From Talinum fruticosum (taxonomy: Eukaryota; Streptophyta; Magnoliopsida; Caryophyllales; Talinaceae): a stretch of 64,000 nt of DNA. The notes below the pieces were generated by a model, which had not been told where the DNA came from, did not search any database, and saw only the letters and a list, made by a program, of their open reading frames with translations. The stretch spans positions 3,719,422 to 3,783,421 of the forward strand of contig JAITYX010000055.1 in NCBI GenBank assembly GCA_021018815.1. Reading direction: 5' to 3'. Shown here one piece after another: positions 34,408 to 47,100 of this stretch; position 1 is the first letter of the stretch; each line of letters begins with the position of its first letter. The position numbers and the translations under genes were made by a program.

Positions 34408-35776
34408 TTCCTGTGTACATCTGCGCTGACAAATTTTATTCCTTTGTGAGAAATATTGTTTTGGATTACTAAGACAGAAAGTTTTCTTATTATTAGTAGT
34501 AATTTATATCAAAGATGTAATGTCTTTGTGGCTCCTCTGCATAAAAAAAAAAAAAATTCATTTATTTTTTCAGAAACTAACACATTCCACGTTTTTTATT
34601 TTAATAATATTAAATATATTAAGTTGTAATAAGTAATCAAAACCTTATTTCCTAAGTTAAACCGTTTCGACAAGGTTGTAATTCTTAAGAAGAATTAAAT
34701 AATTACTGGGGAGCAATTTGTCTATTAGTAAGATGACAATAATTTTTTCATTAGCAATGTTTGTCTTAGGCCAAAGTAAATAGCTATTTTACTTGTTGTC
34801 TTTTGTTACTAAGTCTATTATTTGTATGATTAATGAAGTAATTTTTATGTAAAATAAAAAATAAATTAGTGTCTCATAAAAAATATAGTGAAGGAACTCT
34901 ACCTTGGTTTGTGTCGATAGTAACTTAAGACTATAATTAATAAAGGATTATATACCAAAAAAAAATAAATGCAACAATAATGATTAAATCAAGTCTTAGG
35001 AATTAAGTTATTCATTCTATATCCTATCAACTTTTGGCAGCTACTTGATTGGCTTAATTAACTCCACAAACTTAACGTTGTTGAAGATATGCCATTTAAT
35101 TTTTGTTTTCTTGAGTTGAGTCGAGACACGATGGATATTAAAATATAGTGGGATAAAGAAGAATCAAATTTCTGTCTTAACTATTAAATTACGATCTCAT
35201 TAGTGAGTTTATTAAACAAGAGAAATACTTAAAAGTGATGTTTTAGCACGAGAATTGGATAATAAGGTGATGATAATTTCAGGATTTGACCTTTCTTGTT
35301 TCCTTGAAGAAATGCTTACCAATATATATTTGACTTTAACTATGAATATTTTATTATGCATCTTATCTTATAGATTTAAGTAAAGATTGCCTAATCTTCT
35401 TCTTTTTATAATAGAAGGGGATTTTTTATATGTTGATTTGGTCATAATAAGATACCAATAAGGATATGAAAATATGAAAAATAGGAAGAAGAACATTCCA
35501 CATTGGATACGGCCCGATCTGAAGGCCCACATTCCAGCCCAGGATGGAAAATGGAGAAACAAAATTTAAACTGAAATCACCATCCTGACCCTGTAAAACT
35601 GGAAAAGGAAAAACTTTTTGTTGCTTAAAAATCTCCACACAGATTCTTTCGCTCTATCTTCTCTGCTCTTCTCTTCCCCTTCTTCTTCATCTTCTACTGC
35701 TGCTTTTCTCTCCCCTCTTCTTGACACCTGACCCAAGAAAAACAAAAGAAACCCAACACAGACACGAATTCCTGCG
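34408..35776. other. AT-rich spacer and USP promoter
   Basis: No gene. The last ~130 bases are CT-rich (ctcttctcttccccttcttc), typical of a plant 5' UTR. Confidence 0.5.
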
Positions 35777-38700
35777 ATGACTCACCAACAGCAAAATCCG
35801 ACCTCGGCGGAGGAGGCCGAAGTTGCTGTACCACCCATCAGAGTGAAGCCTAAATCAAAGTCCAAGCCCCCTACCAGCCCACGCGTCACCGTCTCTACTC
35901 CCATTTCCCCCGCTCCGGCGTTGACACTCCCACCGCAGGCGCCGCCAGGAAGATCGCCATCGCCGTCGATCTCTCCGACGAGAGCGCCTTCGCTGTTAAG
36001 TGGGCCGTTGACCATTACATTCGCCCCGGCGACGCCGTCGTCCTCCTCCATGTCCGCCCCACGTCCGTCCTTTACGGCGCCGACTGGGGCTGCGTCGACT
36101 TCTCCACCGCCGCTGAAAGTGTTAATGGGGAGTCCCAGCAGAAGCTCGAGGATGATTTCGACGCTTTTACTACCTCCAAGGCTGCTGATCTCGCCCAGCC
36201 CCTCATTCAGGCTCAGGTCTCTCTCTCTATCTCTCTCTCTCTCTCTCTTTCTCCCTTTCTTGTTTGATAATTGACATAGCTATGATGGGTTTCATTTGTC
36301 TAGCAGAAATTTGTTACTCTATAATACCCAATTGACAAAACTCCCTATATTGAGCGCCTACTATTTCTCCAAGATTTTCTTTCTTTCTAGAGGGTTTAGG
36401 TTTTTTTGACTTGGGTCTGCTGAAAAATTTTGCATTTCTATGGTGCCGAATTCACAAAACCCTTAAAATTACAGGTTTTTTCTTTGTGAAAATTTAGGGT
36501 TTTTCTTATTTGGGTTGTATCGGATTACTCTGATTATTGGTCTTCTGTTTCTTTGGGTCTTTACTCCATGATCTTTTGAAAATTTGTTTCTTGGGTATTT
36601 TTGAAATGTGATTATTACGTTCTAATCAATAATCATTCTACCTGTTGATCTGGGAATGATGATTGGAATGCTGGTCTTGTGATCATACTCATACATTTGC
36701 ATCGATTTAATTCTGTTAGTATAAATTGGGGATGGAATCGGAGAGTGACTTGTTCTAGAGAACTCCAATCGGGATGAGACAGAAAGTAGAAGAAGAACAT
36801 GTGTTGAATTGCAATTTCTCGGCTCTCGCCCACCTGCTTTCTTTTGGATGTTTAGACAAAGGACTCGACACTTGTTTCTTGATGAGTCTAGAATATGTTT
36901 TGGTCAAATGGGTCAGTAATGCTGGCAATTTTTTTTGTTTTTGCTTAAATTTTTGTCGATTTGTGGAAACAGCTTATGCATTCACACACAGAATATTATT
37001 TTTGATGCCTTTTGGTAGGTGATAGTTTATCCAAATGACGTAGGCATCACCTCATCCCAAAGGGAAGAAGGAAAAAAAATCAAAATACGTGAATGCTTGT
37101 ATTATGTAAAGTTGATGCTTATCCTTTGATTTCTATAACTACAAAATTTAAGACAGTATTATCGTTAGATTTTATTGAATTTTCAAGCCAATATCAGCTG
37201 CACCATCTGTTTTTGAGGTTTTGATGAATTAATGATTACATTAGTTCTCATTCGCTTAGCTTGGTGAATTGTTTTAGGTACCATATAAGATACACATTGT
37301 CAAAGATCATGACATGAGGGAAAGGCTGTGTTTGGAGGTGGAGAGATTGGGGTTTAATGCTGTGATTATGGGAAGCCGTGGTTTTGGTGCTTTGAAGAAG
37401 GGGAGTGATGGCAGGCTCGGGAGTGTCAGTGATTATTGTGTACGTCACTGTGTCTGTCCAGTCGTGGTTGTTCGTTATCCTAATGAGAAGGATGGAATCG
37501 ACGGTGATGATGCAATGGTTTCTGTACCTGAGGCAGACGAAGAAGGGGATGAGCACGAGGAGTACCACGATGCCTCTGATGAGCGCAAAGGTTAGTTGTT
37601 CTTGTTATTGAACTGATTTAGCTTTCTTGTTTCTTTATTTGACTTATTCATATCCTACATTAATTACTGAATTGCTGAAAATGTCCATACTTGTATTCTG
37701 ATTGTTGTGGGACTAAAGACCCATGATAATTATCTTGGGTGGCTGTGAAATCAGACTTGGGGGATAGAGGTGGCATGAAAGTGATTTTACTTTAGTGAAA
37801 TGGGTTAAAGTTATTGCCCTATGTGCGAAAGAGTCGTAATTTGTGTCTGAAGTACTCTACATTCTCATGAATGATTGGGTGGTGTGGGGTTCTATACTAG
37901 AATTGTTTTCGAGAAGTCATCGTCAGTTTTTTTCTTAATGAATGGAGCAATAAGTGGTTGGAGTTAAATGCAAGAACTCAAGGGTTTTGCAGGTCTCTTT
38001 GATAAATGCTTGTCTGACTAACATGATGGAATTCCAAGTTCCAAGTTCCAAGTTCATGTACCATATGTTGTTAAATGCAAGAACTTTGGATTTACTAATC
38101 AGCTTTACTGTTTTTTCCAAGTTCAATTAGCACTGGTTATTTAATATTGTGTTTAAATTCTGAACACAAATGAACCATTGATGAGCTATTTGGAATATTT
38201 ACCATTGCTGAATTGAATGTGGTGATTTATACTTATGTTGCTTTTGTGTTGAATTCTGTGATGAGGGTCTTTGTTGTTTTTTGAGTAGGGTTCTTTACAG
38301 GGTGAGTACTACTACCATAGTTCATATACCGTATGTTGAACGTTTGCATGAGAGTGGTTTAACTTGCTGAATGTTTCCTTGGCCTGATGTTTTGAATAAC
38401 TCAGTTATACTAATACATGCATTGGTTTTGTGTGAAACTACCTAATAGCAGCGAACGCCTGTAGTATTCAACCTCTCTCTTGTTTCCATTTTTTTGGGGA
38501 TTATTTGAAGCATCGAATTTTGTACAGCATATACAAAGATTGGATTATCACGACAATAGAGTTGCCTTGGAGAAGCACTATTAATTGTTTTAGCTCAATT
38601 CTTCTCAAGTTGCTATACAAATCGACTTTGATGATTATCTGCTATAGAGGCGTGATCATAGCAATATCAGAAAGTCTATGGGGAAAAGGGCCAATTATGT

Positions 38701-39212
38701 TTTACTTTGGTTGGTGGCTAATGTTTTTGAAGGTGGATTCGAGACAGATGACCCTAGACGGCACCACCAAACATATAAACACACATTAGCACAAAAGATT
38801 GGTAGTGAAAATGAACAAGTTAGTGTGGGGTATAACTCACAGAACATGGAGTTGGTATGTGCTTCTTGGCTGCCATCCTCAGTAAAGATGTCCTTCAGTG
38901 TACCACATTTTGTGGTTATTTCTCTCATCTTGTTTTGGCATTTCATTTAGCTTCTGCTTGCTTTTCTTGGGAAAGTATCATCACCCATTTTACATCTAAA
39001 GGTATAGTTTATAAGATTTGTTAGCATTCTTGGATCTTAGTTCCTGGTAGAAGTTGGACTCATCTACTTTCTTTTTGGATGATTTGTAGTACCCAAGAAC
39101 TGTGCAACAAGTTAAGAGTTTTATAATTTACATTTCCTTCTTTATGGGAATACCTTCACCTATCCTTGTCTCTTTAACATTGTTGCTTGTTGTTTGTGCA
39201 GCAACAGCCTGA
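35777..39212 (+). CDS. Universal stress protein (USP domain), three exons, apparent 1-base frameshift
   Basis: Exons 35777-36216, 37278-37590 and a probable tiny last exon 39202-39212. The start MTHQQQNPTSAEEAEVAVPP leads to SPRVTVSTPIS. At CCCCC (35907-35911) one added C joins to the USP frame: AARKIAIAVDLSDESAFAVK, AVVLLHVRPTSVLYGADWGC, then exon 2 VPYKIHIVKDHDMRERL, the nucleotide-binding GSRGFGALKKGSDGRLGSVS and HCVCPVVVVRYP, and an acidic tail. The corrected length is 255 codons. USPs of this type (At3g11930-like) bind ATP/AMP and are stress-responsive. Exon 3 (four codons, ending KATA) is inferred from phase and a cag acceptor; otherwise the protein ends at a stop right after the exon 2 donor. 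The long intron 1 begins in a CT repeat. Confidence 0.85.
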
Positions 39213-42200
39213 ACTGGTAATTGGCTTTGGTGTGATTCTCAGAATAGCAGGTACGAGCTAAGTTCCATATCTTTTTCTTGCTTTGTTCCTTGCCAACAAA
39301 TTGAAACTACAAACACCATTTGCTTTGAACCCAGTAGTACAGCCGCCAGTACGGATTCTGCCATGGCTGGATGTGTCCGGACTAGGCTGGATATATGTAA
39401 ACTTTACCTTTGGCATGTCTAAAATGCAAACTACAGAGTGAATTCTGCATGTTTCCGTCAGAAAATGTTGTATAACTCGTCTCTGGTTTTGCATTTTACT
39501 TAATCAACCAGGGCATTATCTATGCATTTTGTCTGATCTGATTTGTTTTTAGCTTTGGTGGTTGTGAAATGAAAGAAATTCACTGATCAATATGCTCTGT
39601 TCATTTGGTTTAGCTGCTGGAGGGAAAAGACATGAATATGGGGTGAGGCATGCTGGGATTGTATGCGAGAATCACGAGTTGTGACAACCCTGGATTCTCT
39701 CTCTGTCAACTGTTTTTCTTTCATTAAAAGTGTATTTAACTGTGAATGTTTGTGGTTTAGGCATTGTGGGTTTGTGCAGCTCTTCCTTGTAAAAAACACA
39801 GTTTGGTGCTGCGTTTATGCTCTGCTATAAAATACATAGCCCATGCCACTCATTAGGCTCTGTTTTTCAACTTCCTTCCTTTGTTACTTTGTGTTGTGTT
39901 CATTTCTCTCTCATTAGAAACCACAAATACAAAGGCACGAGTATTTCCCTGATTGAGATCACTCCATTTTGAGCCACTCATTGACTACCCAACTCCATTA
40001 TTGCCATTTCAATACAGTTAATAAAGCTACCGTGTGGGTCCAAAGTTGCTTTTGCCTTGTAACTTTGAATTTTAATTTAATGAGCTTAATCTTGCAAAAA
40101 TTCATTTATCTTTTATTCAAACTGAATGTTGTGCCTTTTATGGAAAAGAAAATGCTAGTGTATATATTACTACTATTCAAGTATAAATGGGAGATTGTTT
40201 TCCAATTCATAAATGGTCAACCTATGTAAGATAATTTTACATGTAGAATCATATATAAATTTCAGTTAATTTTAAAATTAAGAAGTTGTAAGATAGTTAT
40301 AAAGTTTGTTATAAAAGATTGTAAGTAGTTATAAGCAATTGTAAGGAGTTGTAAGATAGTTACAAAGTTAGTTATAAAAAATTGTAAGTAATCGTAAGAA
40401 GTGAGGAATTACAAGAAGTTATAACGAGATGTAAAAAGTTATAAAGAGTTAGTAAAGTTGTAGTTTAAGGTCGACAGAATGCGAGAGTGATGATATAAAT
40501 TTCTATAAAATGGCTTACCGGATGTTTGTGATTGGGTAGCATTTTGACTTCTACACAAACAATTATTTGGTGTCGGGGTGTTTTGTTTGGGTTTGATTCC
40601 CTTTTCCCGGTTGTTTGGTCCATTCATTCTTTATTTTTTTCCCCTCCATTTATAGAGTGAAGTTGTTTAATAAGGGTAAAAGCGCCCATGGTATTTGGTC
40701 AAAGTGGATTTGTTGGTTCACTTCACTTGAAGAATGTCAAGAATTGTCTAAAACAAACCCTCTCTCTCGACTACTGCTACTTGCATTGTCTTCGATGACC
40801 ATGACCACATTTTATGGTCACAAACACGTGATTGAAGGGCCTACCTGCTACACGCATTGTGCATTGTACATAGACTCGTTACCTCATTTCTAGTCTCCAC
40901 TTCACCATCACCTTCCAATCACTGATACAAGTCATAACCTCACTTTAAAAAAAATAAACTGATAATTTTGAGACCGAATATGCCTTTGGTCTCATGCATG
41001 CATAATAATTTTGAGATCAAAATATTTGGTCTCTGTTTTGCACTAGGTTCAACTAATAAGGATTTGAATGAAATTTTAATTATCTCAATGGTAATTTTAT
41101 ATTATCCTCCCAAGTACAAAAAAATTAACCTAATTGATTTAAATCGAACCAAATTAAGTCGAGATGAGGCGAACCTTATTAAGCTTGGACTTGACAAGTC
41201 GATTTGGTCTCGTTATAGCCTAATCTTTGACAACATACTTCAAGCAAGTTGGATGCCAAAAACTCTCCTAGTCACTTCCCTAAATAGACCGAAAGCAACG
41301 AGCCAACTTAATGACGCTGATGGTGACAATCACTAATGTAAAATTGGCCTCTTCTAAAATCAAACCTTTACTTAATTCCCCATATGTATGCATTTTAAGT
41401 TTATTTGAGATGAAATCGCTTGTGTTTCAATATGGAGTACTTATGGGATGTTTGCAAAATAGATTCACACAAAACAAATAAACTTTTTTTATTATTCGTA
41501 AAATCACTAATGTAGCATTTGATTGGATGTAATAAAATATATAATGCAAACAAATTTATAATTATGATTACTGCAAGCTATACAATTATTATTCCTTTAC
41601 AGGGTTTATTGCATTACGTTACATTACATCCAACCGAACGCAATATAATAAATTGTTTTGAAAAACTTTGAATAAGAGGTTATACTACTTAAACCCTGTT
41701 CCATTTAAGTGTAAGTAATTGTAAAGAACAATGAAGGGCTTAATCTAAATATAAATAAAACATTAACGCTCGCAGAGGTTAAAATGAAAATAAATTATGC
41801 GTGTGGCGTAAATCGTGTATTTATTTTTTTTAATGACAAGTGGTTTAAACATTCCACATCTCTAAAGCATTTTTTATGCGAGAGAAGAAAAACAAAAAAA
41901 TAATTTTCCGTGGTGAGTCCGTCGTTGGTGTGAATTGAAATGCCGAAATATCAAGTTGTGGAGGCTATGAATTGATTATATTATTTAATTAACACGAGGC
42001 AATCAAGGAGAACCACGAGATGATTACTTAATTAATCCCAAAACTGTTGATTAATTAACTCTAATCTCGAGTGATTGGAAAACATTGCGAATCTCATTTT
42101 GTGGATTATTAGTGAAGAAAGCTCGGTTAGGTAGAATCTACACCAAATTGTCAAATAGAATAAGTAAAACACTTAGTGGATCCTCCACTAACCACCATTT

Positions 42201-42737
42201 TCTTCCTCATAACAAGGACTTCTTCACCCTCCCTTTTTTCCATTTCTTCTTCTTTTTTTTTCTCCCCTATGAATGAAATCATCCTTCCCCATTCTTCCAC
42301 TATTTTTGGGTATGATCACATCCCAAATAGGGTGGTCCTAATCTTCTACATTTACTACAAATTACACTTATTATAATTCAATTTGACCAGATATTTATCT
42401 CAAATTATCCATTATATTACGAAAATTTTAATTTAATAGGAATATTTAATTATAGAAAAAAGCAACGATAAAATTACGAACGGTGTTTTGATGTTTTTGA
42501 GTTACCCGCAACATTTGCCCTTTGTTAAATATATAAAATCTATATTTTCCTATACACATTTATCAGATAATTTACGAAACAAATTTGTTAATTGATTTTG
42601 AGAGAGCCTTAAGAAAATAAAATTAATTTTAATTAATAGATCAAATTACAGAATCCTGTTAGAAATTTAATTTATTAACATGAAGATCTACCCAAAGAAA
42701 AAAATAAAAATAAAAATGTGTATGTAAGAGAAGAACA
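39213..42737. other. USP 3' flank and spacer
   Basis: 3' UTR to about 39900, then AT-rich DNA with ttgtaa/ttataa repeats (40240-40455). The frames at 40615-40893 and 40968-41336 carry no known domain. The right end is the 3' flank of the BBX gene. Confidence 0.5.
40240..40455. repeat. ttgtaa/ttataa short-period repeat
   Basis: Repeated aagttgtaagatagttata and related words; opposite orientation to the element at 13723-13888. Confidence 0.6.
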
Positions 42738-43008
42738 TTATAGGCGAGGGAGAGTATTGCGATGAGAGGAGCGTTGAAAGCCCGTCTCTCGCTTACGCTT
42801 CAACGAAGTAGACGAAAACAAGCCGCTTTTAGCATTAACATCATCCTCATACTCGTTCTCGTACTCAGCTTCATCGTCTTCATCATCGTCCTCATCGTCG
42901 GTGGTGCTCGAGAGCGAGACACTCGTCCCTGCCTTATTGGTGGATGATGGCGGGGAAGACGATGCAGTCCATGGCACCACTTGGTTCTCATCATCATCGT
43001 CTTGGTTG

Positions 43009-43053
<45 letters not shown>

Positions 43054-43392
43054 GGATCATCGTCGGTGTAACTACCATAACCCTCTTCTTCCCCTTCTTC
43101 CTGATGAGGAAGATCGTGCGGTGGGTGGTGGGGCTGCTGGGGGGCTGGGAGACGAGGGCGAGGCAAGAGAGGCACAAAGACATACAAGGGGGATCTTGGG
43201 TCCTGAGGCGGTCCAGGGCGTGGGAGACTGGCAGCGGTGGCAGAGGAGAGAGCGGGTGTGCTTCCCAACAAGGAAGTTGGCGCCGTGGACTTTATGGTCG
43301 CATCCCCAACACAGACTGGCCCGATCAGAGTGGCAGTATATCCTGGCTGCTGTACCACATAGCTCGCATCCTACTCCTCCTTCTCCTTTCAT
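42738..43392 (-). CDS. B-box zinc-finger protein, BBX28/29-like, two apparent 1-base frameshifts
   Basis: ATG at 43392, stop TAA at 42738-42740. One N-terminal B-box: CELCGTAARIYCHSDRASLC (Cys9, 12, 20, Asp23, Cys28), then Cys31, Asp32, His36, His45, followed by LLCHRCQSPTPWTASG. The frame then breaks twice: at CCCCC (plus GGGGG 43188-43192), where an added base gives KIPPCMSLCLSC, and at CCCCCC (plus 43139-43144), where another gives QPPQQPHHPPHDLPHQ. After this come a Gly/Tyr patch, a run of 15 Asp from a microsatellite, NQVVPW, a second acidic region and TSLKRKRETGFQRSS. The corrected length is 219 codons. The acidic stretch, NQVVPW and basic tail place it with BBX28/29, nuclear regulators of light signalling that act with HY5/COP1. 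Upstream in the minus direction: TATA at 43603 and a G-box at 44145. Confidence 0.87.
43009..43051. repeat. (ATC)n microsatellite coding poly-Asp in the BBX gene
   Basis: About 14 uninterrupted tca units; length changes would alter the Asp run without shifting the frame. Confidence 0.95.
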
Positions 43393-43602
43393 CTCTCTAT
43401 CTCTCTCTCTGTCTCTGGTGCTGAGTTGATGGAGGAGCTTCGCGAAGGCAGACAAAGGAAGAAGAGGCTGAATTGATTTATATGTTCGATGGTCCTTGAA
43501 TTGAGCCTACGCAATCCCTTTCGTTCTCACACAATTATTACTGCTCCTGCTACATACAACTTTGATTTATTCATCGGGTAGAGGGCCCAACACCCCCACC
43601 CC

Positions 43603-43609
43603 TTATATA
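43603..43609 (-). promoter_or_regulatory. TATA box of the BBX gene
   Basis: Minus strand atatataagggg, 210 bases upstream of the ATG, so a leader of about 180 bases is expected. Confidence 0.55.
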
Positions 43610-44144
43610 TTACAATTTACAAACTCCCATCACATCCACTCATTCACAACCACATGATCTCTTCTCATCATATCCCCCTGCCCCCTCTTTTTTATTACTA
43701 TCTTTGGTCTACATCCATTTTTTTATTAAATATAAATAATTATTGTGTTTATTTTTTTACAATTCTTCTCATATTATTTAATTAATAGGATAATAAAAAA
43801 GCTAATGGTATTATTAAGTTAGGATGCGTTATGAGATTTATAATTACCTTTACATTCTCTCTTTCGTATAAATTTTTATATATATTTATTGATGACAATG
43901 TTAATAGAGTCCTTAACAAAAAGGTTAAGTAATATTCTTTATACTTATCATTCAAAAAATAAATTTATAATATATTATGAATTTTGGATGGAAAGAAATT
44001 GAATTTAAAGTTGAAATAATTAAAACAATTGTAAGAATTGATCTGGATGTGGGCTATGGAAAAGGATAAAAAGAAAAGGAAAAAAAAAGAAGAAAAGGAA
44101 AAAAGAGAAGAAAAGGTGGGGGTGGGAAGGGAATAAGAGCTGGG

Positions 44145-44150
44145 CACGTG
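44145..44150 (-). promoter_or_regulatory. G-box CACGTG upstream of the BBX gene
   Basis: gggcacgtgtgtg, about 750 bases upstream; a second CACGTG is at 45187 (gccacgtgagtg), with a related gacgtggca at 45201. HY5 and PIF bind such sites; occupancy here is inference. Confidence 0.4.
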
Positions 44151-47100
44151 TGTGATGGTAGTGGGAGGATAATTTTGAGTGATGTGTGGAGATGAGGGGG
44201 AAAGGAAGGAACCGGTTGCAAGTTGGGAGTTTTCTTTTTTAAAAAAATTAAAGAAAGGGGAAATCGAGATGATGGCTGGACGAGAGATATTTAGATATAG
44301 TGGGACCCGTAGATATTTGATACGCCTTACGTGGATTCATTGATGTCCACATATAGGATATAGTCCTCGTGGCTCCAGTATGGCTTCTTTTAAAGATCCT
44401 TGACGTGCTTCCTTTGGTCCACCCATTCCCCTCCCCTCTCTTCACCCAAATTATTCCTCCACTAGCTTTTTTTTTTTCATTACCCTCTTTACCTTTTAAA
44501 GTTAATACCATATTGTATGAAAAAGCCTGTCTGATAGTTGATATATTTATTATTTTTTTAAAAAAATATCGCCTTTTCTTGTTCTCATCTCCTCCTCCCC
44601 CTTAACTCCACAAGATTAATTCTTTATTTCGTGATTCAAGGCCTCATATTTAAATCATTTAGAATTTATTTAAAATAACTGTTAAAATTAATTATTATAA
44701 CTGTTATAATTAAAATGAACAAAACTAAGTTTAAATAGTTAACCTTTTACGGATAAATTAAAGTGAAATGAGTTGAAATAATTACCCGTTATAGTTAAAC
44801 GTTGATATAAACGTTATTTTAAATATGCCCTTAGCTCAATGCACATAGATAATCTGACCAAATCAAACATAAATTTTATCAAATATTAATCAATTTCAAC
44901 TTAGAAATGACTATATAATATTACATTTGTTCAAGAAACATCTCTATTAATTTCTTTTCTTTTTTTTTTTTTAGAGTAAAAGTATGCATTGTTTTTCCCA
45001 CTTTGGGAGCTCAGAAGTACAAAGAAAAAGGATTGATTCGAGTCCATCTAACCCCTTTGAAAATGCCCAAGTAAATTAGATCCAATTAAACGTAAGAATG
45101 AGAAATAAAGATAAGGGAGGAGCATTCATTAATTAATGAGGTGGCGTCTCTTGGATATATCATGTTCCTATCCGGTAGCATGAAGCCACGTGAGTGAATC
45201 CGACGTGGCAAGCCATAATTGGTAAATGGTCCCTTTGGCACATGCTTACCAAGTGATGGATTTTATTGTATTATAATCCGCTGCTTTTTCATACACCGTG
45301 TACTGTGTACGTAGTATTGTGTGGATGAGAGGAGGGTATACTACACTACCAGTAGGTAGGTTCTCTGCATCAGGTCAGCTTCCGACTGGTGCAACCGTTC
45401 AATAAAATAATTTTATATATAATTTAAATTCGAGTTTTATAGTTAACAATATATTTAATGTACAAGCTCTATCTTTTTATTAATTAATTAATAATTTAAC
45501 TTTATTAAATAAAGTTGTAAATATTAATTAAAAAAATTGTATGTGCAGTATATACCAACCCCGTCAATGGGACTAAAACCAGACATCACGACTTACGGAG
45601 GTCCATACATATTTTAATTATGTATTGATTCATTCCCCATTTTGGACTCCACACGGCCACTTTAGCGCGCTATATTACTCTACAATGGGAAATGATGACC
45701 TTGGCAATGACGCATTCGATACTTGTTATAGAACTTATGTGTAATGTTTCCTAGGCTCACCTCCTCTCCCATCCCTTGCTACAAAATTTCACGTAATTCG
45801 ATTATCTGAATTTATATGATTTTAACAAGATTGAATCTGATTATAATTTTAAATTTAAATATGAAATTTCTCTAATTTTATTATCTAAACCTAATTTTAA
45901 CCTAAATTATAATACCGATATACTATTCGATCAAATTATTTTCTTTTTCAATTTTAATAGGTGATAGTATGATTTTAAAGTTGAGACAAGAACTTAGATG
46001 CATCTTATATCAATAAGCACATTATTTTGCTTTCGATAAATGAAATCAAAGCATATATCACAAATTTGGCCTCTTTCATTTCAGGAGCTAAAGTTAAAAC
46101 TTAGTGCTTAACAATGATTATAATAGCAGCCATGAGTAGTTATGATTAACAGTTATTAGTATTAGTAATTAGGGGTGTTCACGATTCAGCTCGGTTTAAA
46201 TCGGTTTTTTTAAGCCAGTTAACTGGATTAAAAGGTTCGTGAAAATGTGAATCGGAACCGTAATCGGATAAACCGATTAGCTGGATTATTCGGCTCGGTT
46301 CATCGATTAACAGAATCGAAAATAAAAAAATTTACGAAAGAATTTTGGGGATTTTATTCGCCAACACCAGCAGCAGCCCAGTGAGAGGAAGGAGGCAGAC
46401 CTGAGCATGAACGGTTGAGTGAGAGAGATCATGAGATGAGAGAGAATTGAAGATGAAATGAGAGTAACAGAGGAAGCAGTAGCACTGGGGGAAGCAGCAG
46501 GGGTGGCTAGCGAAGGTTTAACTAGCAACAGCCCAAGTATATGTGGGCTTTAGACTTCTAGCAGCAGCCCATCCTCCCAACTAACTAGCAACAGTGGCGG
46601 ACAAGGCAGAGAACAACGAATCTTGATTTTTTTTTAAAAATAAGTAAATTGTCATATAATAATTTTTAATTTTTTTAAAAAAATTTAGCAGTTTGGTTCC
46701 AATTAACCATCAGTTTCAAATTTCAAATCGGATAGACTATTAGTTCATCGGTTCAGTTAACTAGAAAATTTAACCGGTTCGGTTAATCGAAAAACGTTTC
46801 GATTCGGTCGGTTCTACAGCCTTAACATTAATTAGGGATTATCAACTCTTAGAGCGGTGAAATGAACGGGTCTTGTGAAAAATCATATTCAGTGTCATTT
46901 CAGCATGCTCAATTGGTACCAAACAAGCGGAGGCTTGACACTGTGCTCTCAGCTTTTGTTTTGTTTTGTGGGGATCAAAATTTGGATGCCTTATTGGCCA
47001 TTCCAGTGTCCAAATAGGTAAATTATGTCCCTCCCCCATGTTATTGTTTACGTTTTTGGAGTTTAAGATGATGAATTGAGTCATCTCTTGAGGGCTCACA

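Noticed and set aside
40615..41336. Plus-strand ORFs near the end of the USP flank
   Set aside because: No domain, no splice context and AT-rich composition like the surroundings.
46165..46830. Possible complete MITE with ttcggtt-rich ends
   Set aside because: The left start (aggggtgttcacgattc) has no matching inverted right end, so boundaries cannot be supported.
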